In this document: one piece after another, positions 47,331 through 57,729 of the stretch
How positions within the stretch are numbered: position 1 is the stretch's first letter
How the letters are laid out: each line of letters begins with the position of its first letter
From: Rhynchospora pubera
Lineage: Eukaryota; Streptophyta; Magnoliopsida; Poales; Cyperaceae
Length of the DNA stretch: 64,000 nucleotides
Assembly (NCBI GenBank): GCA_028095005.1
Contig: CM051461.1
Span: 39,815,685 to 39,879,684, forward strand
Direction: 5' to 3'
Notes under the pieces: generated by a model
Databases searched by the model: none
The model's input: only the letters and a program-made list of their open reading frames with translations
What the model was told of the DNA's origin: nothing
Program-made: the position numbers and the translations under genes

Positions 47331-48372
47331 GAGGCTCTGATACCATGAAAGAAATCAAGCTCAGAAAAAAAGAGATAGTAATTTGTAACAATCTTTTATT
47401 CATTCATTATATTGTTATACAACATAGAACGCATCAATACAAATTATATATCTTGAGCCTAATAGAAAACGACAAACCTAGTTTGTTATAAAGCATCTTT
47501 ACCATATGAGATTGTCTCCATTTTACTGAACAATGGAGATATCCATTTTATACTCTAACACCAACTCACTCACACTCTCTCTCTCTCTCCCTCCCTCCCT
47601 CCCTCCCTCCCTCCCTCTTTCATTCACAAAACCAATTGAGTACCTCCCTAGCCATGAAGCGAAAACAATTCAACATTCGGTAATCTTTCTCTCTTAAAAT
47701 CATGTTACCTATTTGTAGACAGATAACAAAATTTCATTTTGTAATGCTTCATCTATTGTAACAAATCCCTCCACTAATTGACTAGAACGGCTGCCAATTT
47801 CTTTAATTATGTATCCCCAAATCACAATTTCTTAATGGTATCCACCTCAATTCTAATATCCTATCACTCTCTGTCATGTCTCCAGTTTCCTACAAATTAG
47901 TTGCGCAACAAGCCATATATCCACATTTTAGGTCTTTTATGTATTTCACCCCAACTGGGTAGTCTGAACCCCCCTCACTTCAAGGTACTATGTACATAGG
48001 ACATCCTTCTGTCTCTCTCCCTTTCTTCTATCACAAAACCTGAAACTACCCTAGCAATCCCCTTACATCGTTACACTATACATAATGTATTAAAAAATTG
48101 AACTTGCATTTCTGAAATTAACTTTTGCTTTTTTTCTCAAATACTACTGTGTTGATTGTGAATTTGCTGAGCTAAAACTTTCACTTGGCGAGAAATGTTA
48201 TTGCTCTCATAACGTCCACAGGATCATAACAGAGAAGGATTATAAATTCATAGTGAAGTTCAGACAAGACATTTTGAATATTTACAGTTTTCTGGTTCTT
48301 ATATGATAATAACCAGTGATGCTTCATTGAACAAATTTACCAAGTGGGTTATTTATGGGTTCTCTGCAAGAA
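47047..48372. repeat. Triplicated unit, copy 3
   Basis: The last copy; here the exon is not cut at GGTTCTCTGCAAGA but continues into the rest of the RNase H-fold gene. It carries an expanded CCCT run near 47590-47620. Confidence 0.88.
47346..47560 (-). repeat. 215-base Copia LTR, copy 3
   Basis: Followed on the minus strand by the primer site TGGTATCAGAGCC (47345-47333) and by the gag ATG. Confidence 0.85.
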
Positions 48373-49157
48373 GTTCAGAGTTTGAACTTATAGATGTAGA
48401 GGGTACAATCGTGAAATCTCCTATTAATTTCAGATTATTTAAATCTATTGATGCTGAAATTAATTTTATATTATTTAAATCTATTGATGCTGAAATTAAG
48501 GGACTTAAGCGGGCCATTAAATGTGCAAATGTTTACAGAGCAAAGAGCAAGAATCTGAAATGGGCCAAATATAAAATCTATATGGATAACAAGAATGTGG
48601 TGATGGCTTACAACCATGGCCATTTAGACTATTATGAAGATGGACAGTGGGAGAAGATTAATTTGGAAGCCATAAATAAGTGTCGTGTTTTGGATGGGGT
48701 TGAGCCATGGAAGGAGGGACAATCTAGAGATGAACGCAAGAAGACATCATAAGACAATGTAATAGAGGTTCATTTCATAGAACGAGAGAAGAATGTGATA
48801 GCTAATATACTATCCAAAGTCGAAAGTGCCATTGGTTGCGCTTATGCTAACTTAGATGAACAAATCAAGAAGGCTTTATACGAGGACCAAATTCTGATAC
48901 ATCGTATTCGAAAGAAGAAAGATGAAGGCATGGGTTTGGATGAATATTATCAGAAGGTAGAGGAGAAGAGGAAGAAGGAGAAGGGGAAAAAGGTGAAGGA
49001 GGAAAAGGAGAAGGGGAATGAGGTCAAGGAGGAAAAGAAGGAGAAGGGAAAGAGGAAGGAGGTCAAGGAGGAAAAGGAGGAGTTGCATTCCTTAGACGCC
49101 AACTTGTCAGATGTGCTGGTGCTAGACGGCAAGATATTATCGGAAGTCGAAAATTGA
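48147..49157 (+). pseudogene. RNase H-fold gene with one in-frame TAA and a Lys/Glu-rich tail
   Basis: The frame starts before 48303 with CEFAELKLSLGEKCYCSHNV; the true start is unknown. There is a 1-base loss near 48271 compared with copy 2. The RNase H fold is visible: MIITSDASLNKF (first Asp), SIDAEIKGLKRAIKCA (Glu), YKIYMDNKNVVMAYNH (second Asp) and VHFIEREKNVIANILSK, where the usual last acidic residue is Asn. A TAA at 48750-48752 falls between the third and last motifs; the frame is open on both sides. A 33-base tandem repeat duplicates FKSIDAEI. The C-terminus (from about 48950) is a Lys/Glu-rich, probably coiled-coil tail. It is closer in style to a host RNase H-like protein than to the Copia elements here. 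An acceptor-like site at 49252 may start a further exon. Confidence 0.55.
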
Positions 49158-50002
49158 AGAGGTAGTTGCTTAGATGTCTGTGACTGTGAGCGTAGAAGGC
49201 TTTTTTTTCTTGTCATTTGACGTATTGATGCTCTCTTTTGATTTTGATTCATAGGACATCAGACACTACAAAAAGGGAAAGAAGAAGGTCGCAGATAATA
49301 TACAGAACATACCTCAGAGGAAGCAGAACAAACCTAGGAAGATGGTTAGTCATCTCAACCAAGAGAATGTATTTTGTTTGAACTGCATAAATAAGATGTG
49401 ATGTTTATCTCTGTTAGGATTGTACATTGCATATTAAAGGCTTTTTTCTAGCATTATTTTCCAGTACAGTGAGCTCCCAAAGCTCCGTCTTTCTTGTACT
49501 ATAATTTATTTTTATTTGCTGCTAACTCCCAGTCCCATGCCATTCTTATAAAAAGTGTTTTATTAAACACCTCCAAATTTTTTAGTTGTATTTCTTAGTT
49601 TAAGACAAAGATTGCATTCGATAATTCGACATAATTTAAAGACTATATTGACAAAACAGAATTCAGGTATCAATCTGAAAAAAAAACTACAAGCTTATGT
49701 ACCTCTTTCAAAATCAGGTTAGGATGCTAATCGACAAGATAGTGGATAAAATAGGCACTTGATCCTTTCCATTCAGATAGAGCATATAAACACATTAGTT
49801 CATACCTAAAAATGTTTGATATTTTTATTGGAACTGCATAAATTTTATGTGTCTTGGATGAAGGGGCAGTGATTTAATTTGAAGAATTTTTTTTGAAATG
49901 TATATTTGTTTTACATTTTCTAATCCATATAATTATTTATTTAATATATTTGAATGCTATTGTCATCAAGAAATTAATTATAGCATTTTCTTTTTTTTCA
50001 TA
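49158..50002. other. AT-rich stretch, possible extra exon at 49252-49345
   Basis: TTCATAG|GACATCAG opens a short Lys/Arg/Gln-rich frame ending at ATG|GTTAGT. It may be the last exon of the gene before it. The rest shows nothing recognisable. Confidence 0.3.
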
Positions 50003-50158
50003 GGCTCCTTTGGATAAGGTGTGGGAAGAAGGGAAGAAGGAAAAAGTGGGAAGAAGTATTGGAAAGTGTGTAACTTTGTGAAGAGTTTGAATTGTTTATA
50101 ATAAATTTATTCCCTTATTCCTTCTTTCTTTCTTCTCAAATAAAATCCAAACGGAGCC
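50003..50158. mobile_element. MITE, GGCTCCGTTTGGAT family
   Basis: GGCTCCTTTGGATAAGG ... ATCCAAACGGAGCC, flanked by ATA on both sides (50000-50002, 50159-50161). Confidence 0.88.
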
Positions 50159-50670
50159 ATAGAGAATGAATTCTAGGTTGGCAGGGTCACTGTTTCATTA
50201 TACCTCTCAGCGACACAAGTGACTCATTTGAAGTGACCAGGGCGTACGTACAAATCCTACTACAGATATGAGTAAGAAGCGAAAAAACAAATGAAGCAGA
50301 ACTACAACTTGTTTTATTTCACAAAATATTTTATTTGTTAAAAAGTTACAGTTTATGTTAAAATTTTTGGATATTTTTGGTTTGTAGAAGTTTGTTCAAT
50401 GTGAAACAAAGTACTTGGAAGTTCATATGAGCGTTTCAGTTCATTCTTTGGAAGTATCTGACACAAAGTAATTCCACATTTCCACCACAAGAGAGATGGT
50501 CTTTACATAGATTTTTTAGATAAATTTTTTTATTAGTGTTGGACCTTGTTCTATTGCTAGATTTAATTGATGCACTAAATATAGCAAACTAATTAAAAAC
50601 TTCCGAATTTTCCGCTTGTAGAAACAAGTTTCATTTTTTTGTTTTTGTTTTAGACTTTTAGTGCACTATT
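50159..50670. other. AT-rich stretch, nothing seen
   Basis: No gene, RNA or element end recognised between the two MITEs. Confidence 0.35.
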
Positions 50671-50817
50671 GGGTGCGTTTGGATCGTTGGAAGAAAGAAG
50701 AAGAAGAAGGAAGAAGAAGAAAAAAAATTATAAACAATCCAAACTCTTCACAAAGTTACATACTTCCCAATACTTCTTCTCTTCTTCCCTTCTTCCCACA
50801 CCTATCCAAACGGACCC
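50671..50817. mobile_element. MITE, same family, GGGTGCGTTTGG end variant
   Basis: Ends GGGTGCGTTTGGATCG and CTATCCAAACGGACCC; flanks ATT (50668-50670, 50818-50820). GAAGAA-rich left half and TTCTTC-rich right half form a long imperfect hairpin. Confidence 0.88.
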
Positions 50818-51126
50818 ATTCATTTAATTTTATTTACAGACATAAGACTAAATTTGAAATAAGTGCCGTTACCCCACCAAAACAGTAGAAGCATTTAATA
50901 AGCCTGAACTACTGAAGGCAGAGAATGAGTTTCGAAAAAGTCAACGGTAACACGTCTGTCAACATATCACTATTAAAAAATATAGATTTTGATATTAGTT
51001 CCAACAGTTTCGTATTTGGGCTCAACCATGCAAAATTAAACAAATATTGAAGATAATGGGTTGAGAAATAAATGAAATAAGGGATATCAATGGCCTCGTA
51101 AATAATCATCATGCATGGCTTATTAG

Positions 51127-51267
51127 GGGTGCGTTTGGATCGTTAGAAGAAAGAAGAAGAAAAAAAATTATAAACAATCTAAACTTTTCACGATGTTACG
51201 CACTTCTCAATACTTCTTTTCACTTCTTTTCTTTTTCTCTTCTTCCCACACCTATCCAAACGGAACA
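51127..51267. mobile_element. MITE, same family, GGGTGCGTTTGG variant
   Basis: GGGTGCGTTTGGATCG ... CTATCCAAACGGAAC. Very similar to the copy at 50671; the right end has decayed so the target duplication is uncertain. Confidence 0.82.
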
Positions 51268-51850
51268 AAGAAGAAAAACAAGGAATTCATCTTTTTTCTT
51301 GAAAAAAGCTTCCTCAACCTACTTTTACTTAAAAAAAAAAGTCCTTACTTTTCCTTATTTAGATAATTCCCGTTAGATATACGTTATACGTACATAGGAC
51401 CAACGAACCAACGGTAGAACATCGTTAGGTACAATATGATTAAACGTTTAATTTGATAAATCATAAATGACACACCGTACACGCCCCCTTATACATTCAC
51501 TGCTCTTTAGACTTCATGCATTTAATTAGCATGGTAGATTTAGCAATCTCTTTCTAATATTTATTCTCATAAATAAATCATCTAAATTTGTCAATTACAA
51601 CTATACCTTGTAAAATCTATTTATTATTTGCACAAATTTCTATTCATCAATTTTCTTGTTGTTGTTCTTTTGAGAGAGAATTTGGTCCAATGCCTTACTA
51701 TAACTGGAACTACAACTTCAATTTCTAAATAATCCTTTTGTTCTGTATGAAACTGCTCATAATTTTAACTACAGCCATATCTCTTTGACAAATCTGGTTC
51801 ATCATTTTTAAGCACTCATTAGAGTATACTAATCTTTCTTGACACTAGTT
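51268..51850. other. AT-rich stretch, nothing seen
   Basis: No gene or element recognised before the solo LTR. Confidence 0.35.
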
Positions 51851-51855
51851 CTTTC

Positions 51856-53616
51856 TGTTGGAGTTATGTCCTAGGAGTCAATAATTTAATGACTTAAATA
51901 TTAGTTTATGTTATGGATGATATTTTATCATATGTTCCTAAGTTTATTATTGACAGATTATTCAGGTTGAGGATCTGAATTGTAGATCTCTGTGGATCAT
52001 TCTTTAGAATGACAATAATAAATCTAAACGGTCCATAATCTTGATAATTAACAAGGAACATTAATTATCATATAAGATTAGTATGCAAGTTAAGTGATGA
52101 TTAAGTTCTACAAATCATAGGTAAAGAGTTACCAACTTAATTGCATATGTGTATGTTATGGAACATAGTACAGGACTTGACCCAACGAAATAAACATATG
52201 GATTGTGTTATGTGTCATTGTTTATTTCGTTATGATTTTGGTTCTAAGTTTGAGATGTTTATCTTTTCCACATGAGGATAGGTTCAATAAATATTGTCTA
52301 CCGCTGATTCCCGATAAGGGCTGCTATACGGACTTTATTTATGTTCTCTTGAATTGTGCGGGGAAAAACTAATCATCAAGAAAACCGTATGTCCCTCATT
52401 AATTCACTTAGTGAGTGACAATATCTGTTTGGGCCCCTTGATAGAGTTGGATCGTATGCGCGCAACTAAGCGATCAACTCTAGATCAAGAAACGTATAAT
52501 CTGTAAGAATGACACATTCCTATCTTGGATTATACGATGATATCGTGAGACATAAGAATCAAAATAGAGAAATACTTTTATTCTCTTATGCAGGATTTAA
52601 ATACTGTAGCAGTACATTATTTATGCGAATTGGGAATCATAACGTGTTGCTAGATACCGCTTATGATTATTGGAATTAAATAACGATTTAATTCCATGTC
52701 CAACATAGCATAAATCCTCAAAGGGTCACACAAATAGGACATTAATCACACAGTGCATTATTTATTTATTCACAGTAGTAAGTACTGTGAAAATATGATA
52801 AGATTGATTAATTAATTATATACCGTTGCGAACCGTTATAATTAATTAAGTCAATAGATCATATAGAAATAAATTAATGCATTAACTAATCCTAAAATAA
52901 TTATTAATGAGTTAATAATTAATTTAGTTCAACACAATTTTAATATAAATGGTTATATTAATTAATTGGGCCGTTATTTGGTAGCAAATAGATAGTCCAA
53001 TTAAAGAGCAAATAAATGGGGCTTTAATTAATAGAATTAGAGACTAAATTGAGTGGATTAAGTGGCCCATATAGGCCCATTTCGTGGTTGCCCATTATGG
53101 TGGTAGGTGGGATGGCATAGTTGTAATTATGCAAGAGATAAATTAGGTTTTGTGCTCTATATAAGGACCACTTATGAGAGCCTCCGCCTAGCTTTTCTCT
53201 CTCCTCTCATTCCTCCCATGGAGGCCGCCACTTTCATCCTCTCATTCTCTCTTTTGCTCATGTGTTGAGCTATTTTCTCTCCACTAAATCAAGGTTGTTG
53301 ATTGATGCAAGAGAGAAAACCATAAGGATTAGGCATGTTCTTTGGGTATGCTGGCACGTACCTTGTAGAACGTGATTAATCCTCCTTGGTGGACTCGAGG
53401 GTGGCTACTAGACATGGTGGAGACGGTGGAGAAGGCACGCCATCGATTCCCATGCCTTGGTCGAGCCCCGCGAATACGATTTCGCGGGAGGTACAATATT
53501 CCACCTATCTCTTTGTGTCGAATGAGCTTTTGCACTAGATCTTATGTTGCTTGTGTTTTAATTGGATTAATTAAGCGTAATTAGTCACAAAATTAAAATT
53601 GAGCAGTTTCCTAACA
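51856..53616 (+). mobile_element. Solo LTR of the large Copia family
   Basis: 1761 bases, TGTTGGAGTTATG...TTTCCTAACA, with the target duplication CTTTC on both sides (51851-51855, 53617-53621). No internal region is left, the product of recombination between two LTRs. The first half resembles element 1; the second half differs from both elements, so it marks a third subfamily. Confidence 0.93.
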
Positions 53617-53621
53617 CTTTC

Positions 53622-53835
53622 TCAATAGTTTAGATAAGCAGGTACATATATCTGTATTGGGCCTTCATTAACAGTTTGTTGCGAGTCAGGTTTAGCATTT
53701 AAGTTTTAGCTTTTGGGGGTGCAAACTTCATTTTTTTTGTACAAGCTTTGTTAATATAATGAACAGTTACTCTTTATTTAAAAAAAATAAACATAAATTT
53801 TAGCAGAGGTGAGGGTGCCAAGAAATGGGAACCAT
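53622..53835. repeat. Partial copy of the 43625-43850 segment
   Basis: CTCAATAGTTTAGATAAGCA through TTTTAGCAGAGGTGAGG matches 43640-43845 and 54800-55015. Confidence 0.7.
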
Positions 53836-53983
53836 GGCTCCGTTTGGATGGTGTGAGAATAAGAGGAATAAGAGAAGAAGTATTGGGAAGTATGTAACTT
53901 TGTGAAGAGTTTGAATTATTTATAATAAATTTAGGAGTAGGAAGAAGTTATTTTCTTATTCCCACACCCATCCAAACGGAGCC
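53836..53983. mobile_element. MITE, GGCTCCGTTTGGAT family
   Basis: Perfect ends GGCTCCGTTTGGATGG / CCATCCAAACGGAGCC and flanks CAT (53833-53835, 53984-53986). Confidence 0.92.
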
Positions 53984-53984
53984 C

Positions 53985-54270
53985 ATCAGAAGACATTGAT
54001 TTGGTTTCAACGGATAGATTTACTAATAAGGGTCCTCTAAGGTTTGATTTCAACAGCCGAATGCCAGTAATAAACGATGTAATTACCGAAGCTGCTGTAG
54101 TGCAGTTGGTATGGCACTAGGTCTCCCACGAGAGAGATCACAGTTCGATCCCCACTGATGAGTGAAGGAATAGGATGGGTGTAGGCCAAACGGACATACG
54201 TCAAAAAACAAATAATAAATAAAATAAAATAAACGGTGTAATTCTGCCATTGTTATAATTGTATTTCAGA
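53985..54270. repeat. Copy of 31026-31150 carrying a SINE
   Basis: Matches the segment at 31026 on both sides of the SINE at 54085. Confidence 0.8.
54085..54227 (+). mobile_element. Second SINE family, tRNA-derived
   Basis: The A-box region (GCTGTAGTGCAGTTGGTATG) and B box (CACAGTTCGATCCCCACTG) mark a tRNA-derived head, and the tail is AAATAAAATAAA-type. A 16-base duplication, AATAAACGATGTAATT (54069-54084) and AATAAACGGTGTAATT (54228-54243), flanks it. The paralogous locus at 31115 has a single target copy without the SINE. Sequence differs from the 32840 SINE family. Confidence 0.88.
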
Positions 54271-55170
54271 GGAAGTGAATTCAAATGGGAGAAGAATCTG
54301 GAATCGGACTTTTGCTTGGCACGAGCCCCGCACGTGATGTCAAGGCTTTCTCATTATAAAGGCCGTCTAATAACAGAATATACCCAGTACAGCTGTACAG
54401 TATCTATATTGGGCCTTCATTCACAGTTTGTACAATTGTACTAAATTGTTCAATTTTTCTAAAAAATTCATCTGCGCTTCAAAGTTTAAATGAGGGTTAC
54501 CGGTAGGGAATTTGATTCGTTATCGTTTGAATAAAATGAACACTTAAAATGCAGAAGGTTATTATATAGATAACCAAAGTGAACACATACAAATAAATAA
54601 GTTCAATAAAAATAAATTGAATTTACATATAAAAATATAAACAAGGGATGACGTAACTTATGTTTGTATATGTTCACTTTGATCATATATATGTCATCTT
54701 GTCTATTTTATATGGTCACTTTTATTCAAGTGATGGAAAAATTACAAATGACAATAATCATTTCTCTACTAGAAGTGGAATCCAATTGAATTTCTCTAAT
54801 TTTCTCAATAGTTTACATTAGCAGGTACAAATATATGTATTGGGCCTTCATTCACAGTTTGTTGCAAATCAGGTTTAGCTTTTAGATTTTTTTTTTGGGG
54901 GGGGGGGGGGGAGGGGGGGGGGCGCTTCATACTTTTTTGTACAAACTTTGTTAATATAATGAACAGCTTCTCTTTTTTTAAAAAAATAAATATAAATTAT
55001 TTAGCAGAGGTGAGGCTGCCAAGAAAAAAATATTTATTTATATCTCCCTCTTGTGTTGGAATTTAAAAACCAAATATATATCTATTTAGTTCTAAATCTG
55101 CAATATATTTACTCGTTATTAATGCTAATATGATTTTATCATTAAGTTAAGACGTTCATGATATATTCTC
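54250..55170. repeat. Copy of the 43200-43984 segment
   Basis: Aligns with 43205-43984. Differences include an insertion near 54530-54650 and a greatly expanded G tract at 54897. Confidence 0.7.
54897..54922 (+). repeat. Poly-G tract
   Basis: Fifteen G, one A, ten G, directly after a run of T. The paralogues have only five G (53713) or four G (43758) at this place. Confidence 0.9.
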
Positions 55171-56777
55171 TACAACTTAATGTGGGAGCTTTACTACGCT
55201 TTCAAATATCAAGGACTAAGAAATTTCAAATTTCTCGAAACCTCTTTTAGCAGGGTTTTTTTTTTCCCCCACAATAATAAGCACTGTCCATCAGAGAATC
55301 AGAATTAATACTCAAATTGTATCCACCCTTCACAACAATGCGATCGGTCGCTTAAATTTCATTCATTTAAAAGATAGAGGCTCCTTAAATACAAATTTAA
55401 GAAAGCAACAACATTCACGGTCAAAATGATCAATTGATAACCGCAGTACATGCTCCATAGTTATTACATAATGCACTCAGATTATAAGTAATAATATCGA
55501 CAAAAATATAAAACTAATATTTTTTTTTACTAAATTCATAAGAAAAAGGAGTACCAGGGCAGTTCCGGCAATTATAAATCTGATGATCATTATCATTTGC
55601 ATATTTGTTTCATATAAAGCAAGAGGTTGCCCAAAAAGTTCGACTCCTATTAGTTGATAATTGATATTAACATATGAAGATCTTCACAGCACTTGGGTAG
55701 GATTTTAATTGGGCTATATTTTTGCGAACTTCTTGTTCAAACTTTAAATGTTTTATTTTAATTGGGCTAATTCACATAATTAATTAACATAGGTTTTATT
55801 TCACAATTTCTTGAATCAGGTCAAGATGGTCGAACAGTACGGTTAGATTAATTGGGTTATACTTGTTATTCTATTGGTAACGGTTGTGTTTGTTTGTGGT
55901 TGAATAAGTCTTATTCTGAATAAGGCTTATTCAGGATGAAACCAAATGTATTTTGAATAAGTCTTATTCTGAATAATGATTTATTCAATCCCTTATTCTA
56001 ATACCATCTATATGGTGGATTTAGACTCTTATTCGGAATAAGAGGAGAGATGAGAGAGAATTCTTACTCAAACTCTTATTCTATTCTATTCTAATAAATA
56101 AAAATAAGACAATTTCTGTAGTGGACCTATATCTTTTCTATATAGTTTTTTTTCTTTAAAAAAAATAAAAGGTCAATCCCTCAAAATTAGAACTGGTTGT
56201 ATTTGATTTGAGCAAAAATAGAATCAAACTGGGCTGAAAATATTAATCTATAACAGGACGTCTCATATAAAAATCTACAATAACCCGTCCTCTAATAGAC
56301 ATGAATTTTTTTTTTTCAGCTGTTGGAAAAATAATCTAGAGAATTTTAAATCAGAACATTTTAGCTGAATACCCCGCCAGCCGGAAAAAGCAGAATATTA
56401 AAAGCAAATTCAACATGAGTTATTGGATTAGGACTAAAATATTACGCTATATTTTACCCATGTCTTGTGTTGCCAAACAAAACAATCCTTTATATAGATT
56501 TTAATTTAATTAGTTATAATTAAGCTGTCGGTATCAAAGGAAAGAGAAAAAAAAGACATTATTTGGCGACCTTTCCGAAAAAAGGAGTAACAAAAAACCC
56601 GCGGCAAAAATAATTGTTTTGATTTAACTCAACCAATCACTAATTATAAGAATTTTGTTCTCTTATATACGGGTTGCTATATCAGGAAAATTCGATCATT
56701 TCCATAAACTTTGCTTCATCTTTGTATAGATATATCATAAATGTACATAGTGGATGCTAATAGTAGCTCTTTTTAAA
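55171..56777. other. Gene-free stretch
   Basis: AT-rich. Between 55903 and 56050 the phrase TCTTATTCTGAATAAG and variants occur several times in both orientations, perhaps a decayed foldback element. No gene recognised. Confidence 0.4.
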
Positions 56778-56966
56778 GGCTCCGTTTGGATGCGTTGAGA
56801 ATAAGGTAGGAAGAATAAAGAAGGGAAGAAATTTATTGGGAAGGGGTAAATTTATTGGAAAGTGTGTAACTTTTATGAAGAGTTTGGATGGTTAGAAATA
56901 AATTTATTGGTAAAAAATAGTTATTCCTTATTCCTTATTCCGGAAAGAAGCCATCTAAACGGAGCC
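56778..56966. mobile_element. MITE, GGCTCCGTTTGGAT family, 189 bases
   Basis: GGCTCCGTTTGGATGC ... CCATCTAAACGGAGCC with AAA on both sides (56775-56777, 56967-56969). Same long form as 24387. It ends about 55 bases before the TATA box of the gene at 57136. Confidence 0.92.
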
Positions 56967-57021
56967 AAAAATATTTTCTTCCCAGATAGAGATTCTCTTT
57001 TTAAGCATGCTCATTTGCTGT

Positions 57022-57030
57022 TATATATAA
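57022..57030 (+). promoter_or_regulatory. TATA box of the NHL-like gene
   Basis: TATATATAA about 106 bases before the ATG, followed by a CT-rich probable 5' UTR. Confidence 0.55.
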
Positions 57031-57135
57031 AACTGGGGTTGATCGACGATTCGACGTCTCTGTCTCTCTCTAGCTTTGGTTTTCTCATATTTTTTCGGTG
57101 TCTGTGTGTGTCATAAGCAATAGACAATACCGAAA

Positions 57136-57729
57136 ATGTGTACCGACGACATAGACGATGTAGATAACTGTGTATGCATCTGTGGGTGTGTTATTGCTAT
57201 TGTAGGAGCTCTGGCAGTGGTTCTGGTAGCTTGCATACTGGGATTCATACTCAGTATAAATCCCAGCGACAGCAATCCACAGATGTCGCTAACTGTTAAT
57301 ACCTTTACGGGCTTGTTGCAAAATAAGTCGTCCGACGCAATTTCACCATTGTTCAACTTCACAGTCTCCCTTAAGGTGCACAAGGTTGCCAGAATGATTC
57401 CAGTCAAGTTCTGCTATGGCCAGGGAATCGTAACAGTTTTGTACCAGAGGACTCCGCTTGCCACCGGACCACTAGGAAGTTTATGTGCACGCAAGGATGA
57501 GAGACGGGAAACGACGGTCTTTGCCTGGGGCAATCAGGTTGTGATACCTTATTTTTTACGAGATCAATTTTTCGAGGATGTGAGAAATGGCGACGTCGTA
57601 GTTGAGGTGGATCTGAAGATACTCGATTATTCTGGAAAAACAGCGGGTGTGTTTGTTTGTTCAGTAAAGAACCAAACCATGGAAGTGTTTCCATGCAAGA
57701 GGACATACTTAGAAGATCCCTACTACTGA
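57136..57729 (+). CDS. NDR1/HIN1-like (LEA_2-type) membrane protein
   Basis: 197 residues in one exon. A short acidic N-terminus (MCTDDIDDVDN) precedes a Cys-containing hydrophobic span at about residues 12-43 (CVCICGCVIAIVGALAVVLV). The remainder fits the LEA_2 beta-sandwich: SLTVNTFTG, ISPLFNFTVSLKVHK, a YGQGIVTVLYQRTPLATGP segment, VVVEVDLKILDYSG and a C-terminal strand. NHL proteins sit in the plasma membrane, often with the sandwich outside, and several act in defence or stress responses; a role here is inferred only from the fold. N-glycosylation sites (NKSS, NFTV, NQTM) agree with an extracellular domain. The gene looks intact. Confidence 0.75.
   Translation: MCTDDIDDVDNCVCICGCVIAIVGALAVVLVACILGFILSINPSDSNPQMSLTVNTFTGLLQNKSSDAISPLFNFTVSLKVHKVARMIPVKFCYGQGIVTVLYQRTPLATGPLGSLCARKDERRETTVFAWGNQVVIPYFLRDQFFEDVRNGDVVVEVDLKILDYSGKTAGVFVCSVKNQTMEVFPCKRTYLEDPYY

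Noticed and set aside
48876..49088. Leu-rich minus-strand protein
   Set aside because: Reverse complement of the Lys/Glu-rich tail of the RNase H-fold gene.
54100..54160. A true tRNA gene
   Set aside because: A and B boxes are present but no cloverleaf closes; the body, tail and 16-base target duplication mark it as a SINE.
56862..57116. Protein similar to the frame at 24300-24491
   Set aside because: Both are translations of two copies of the same MITE.
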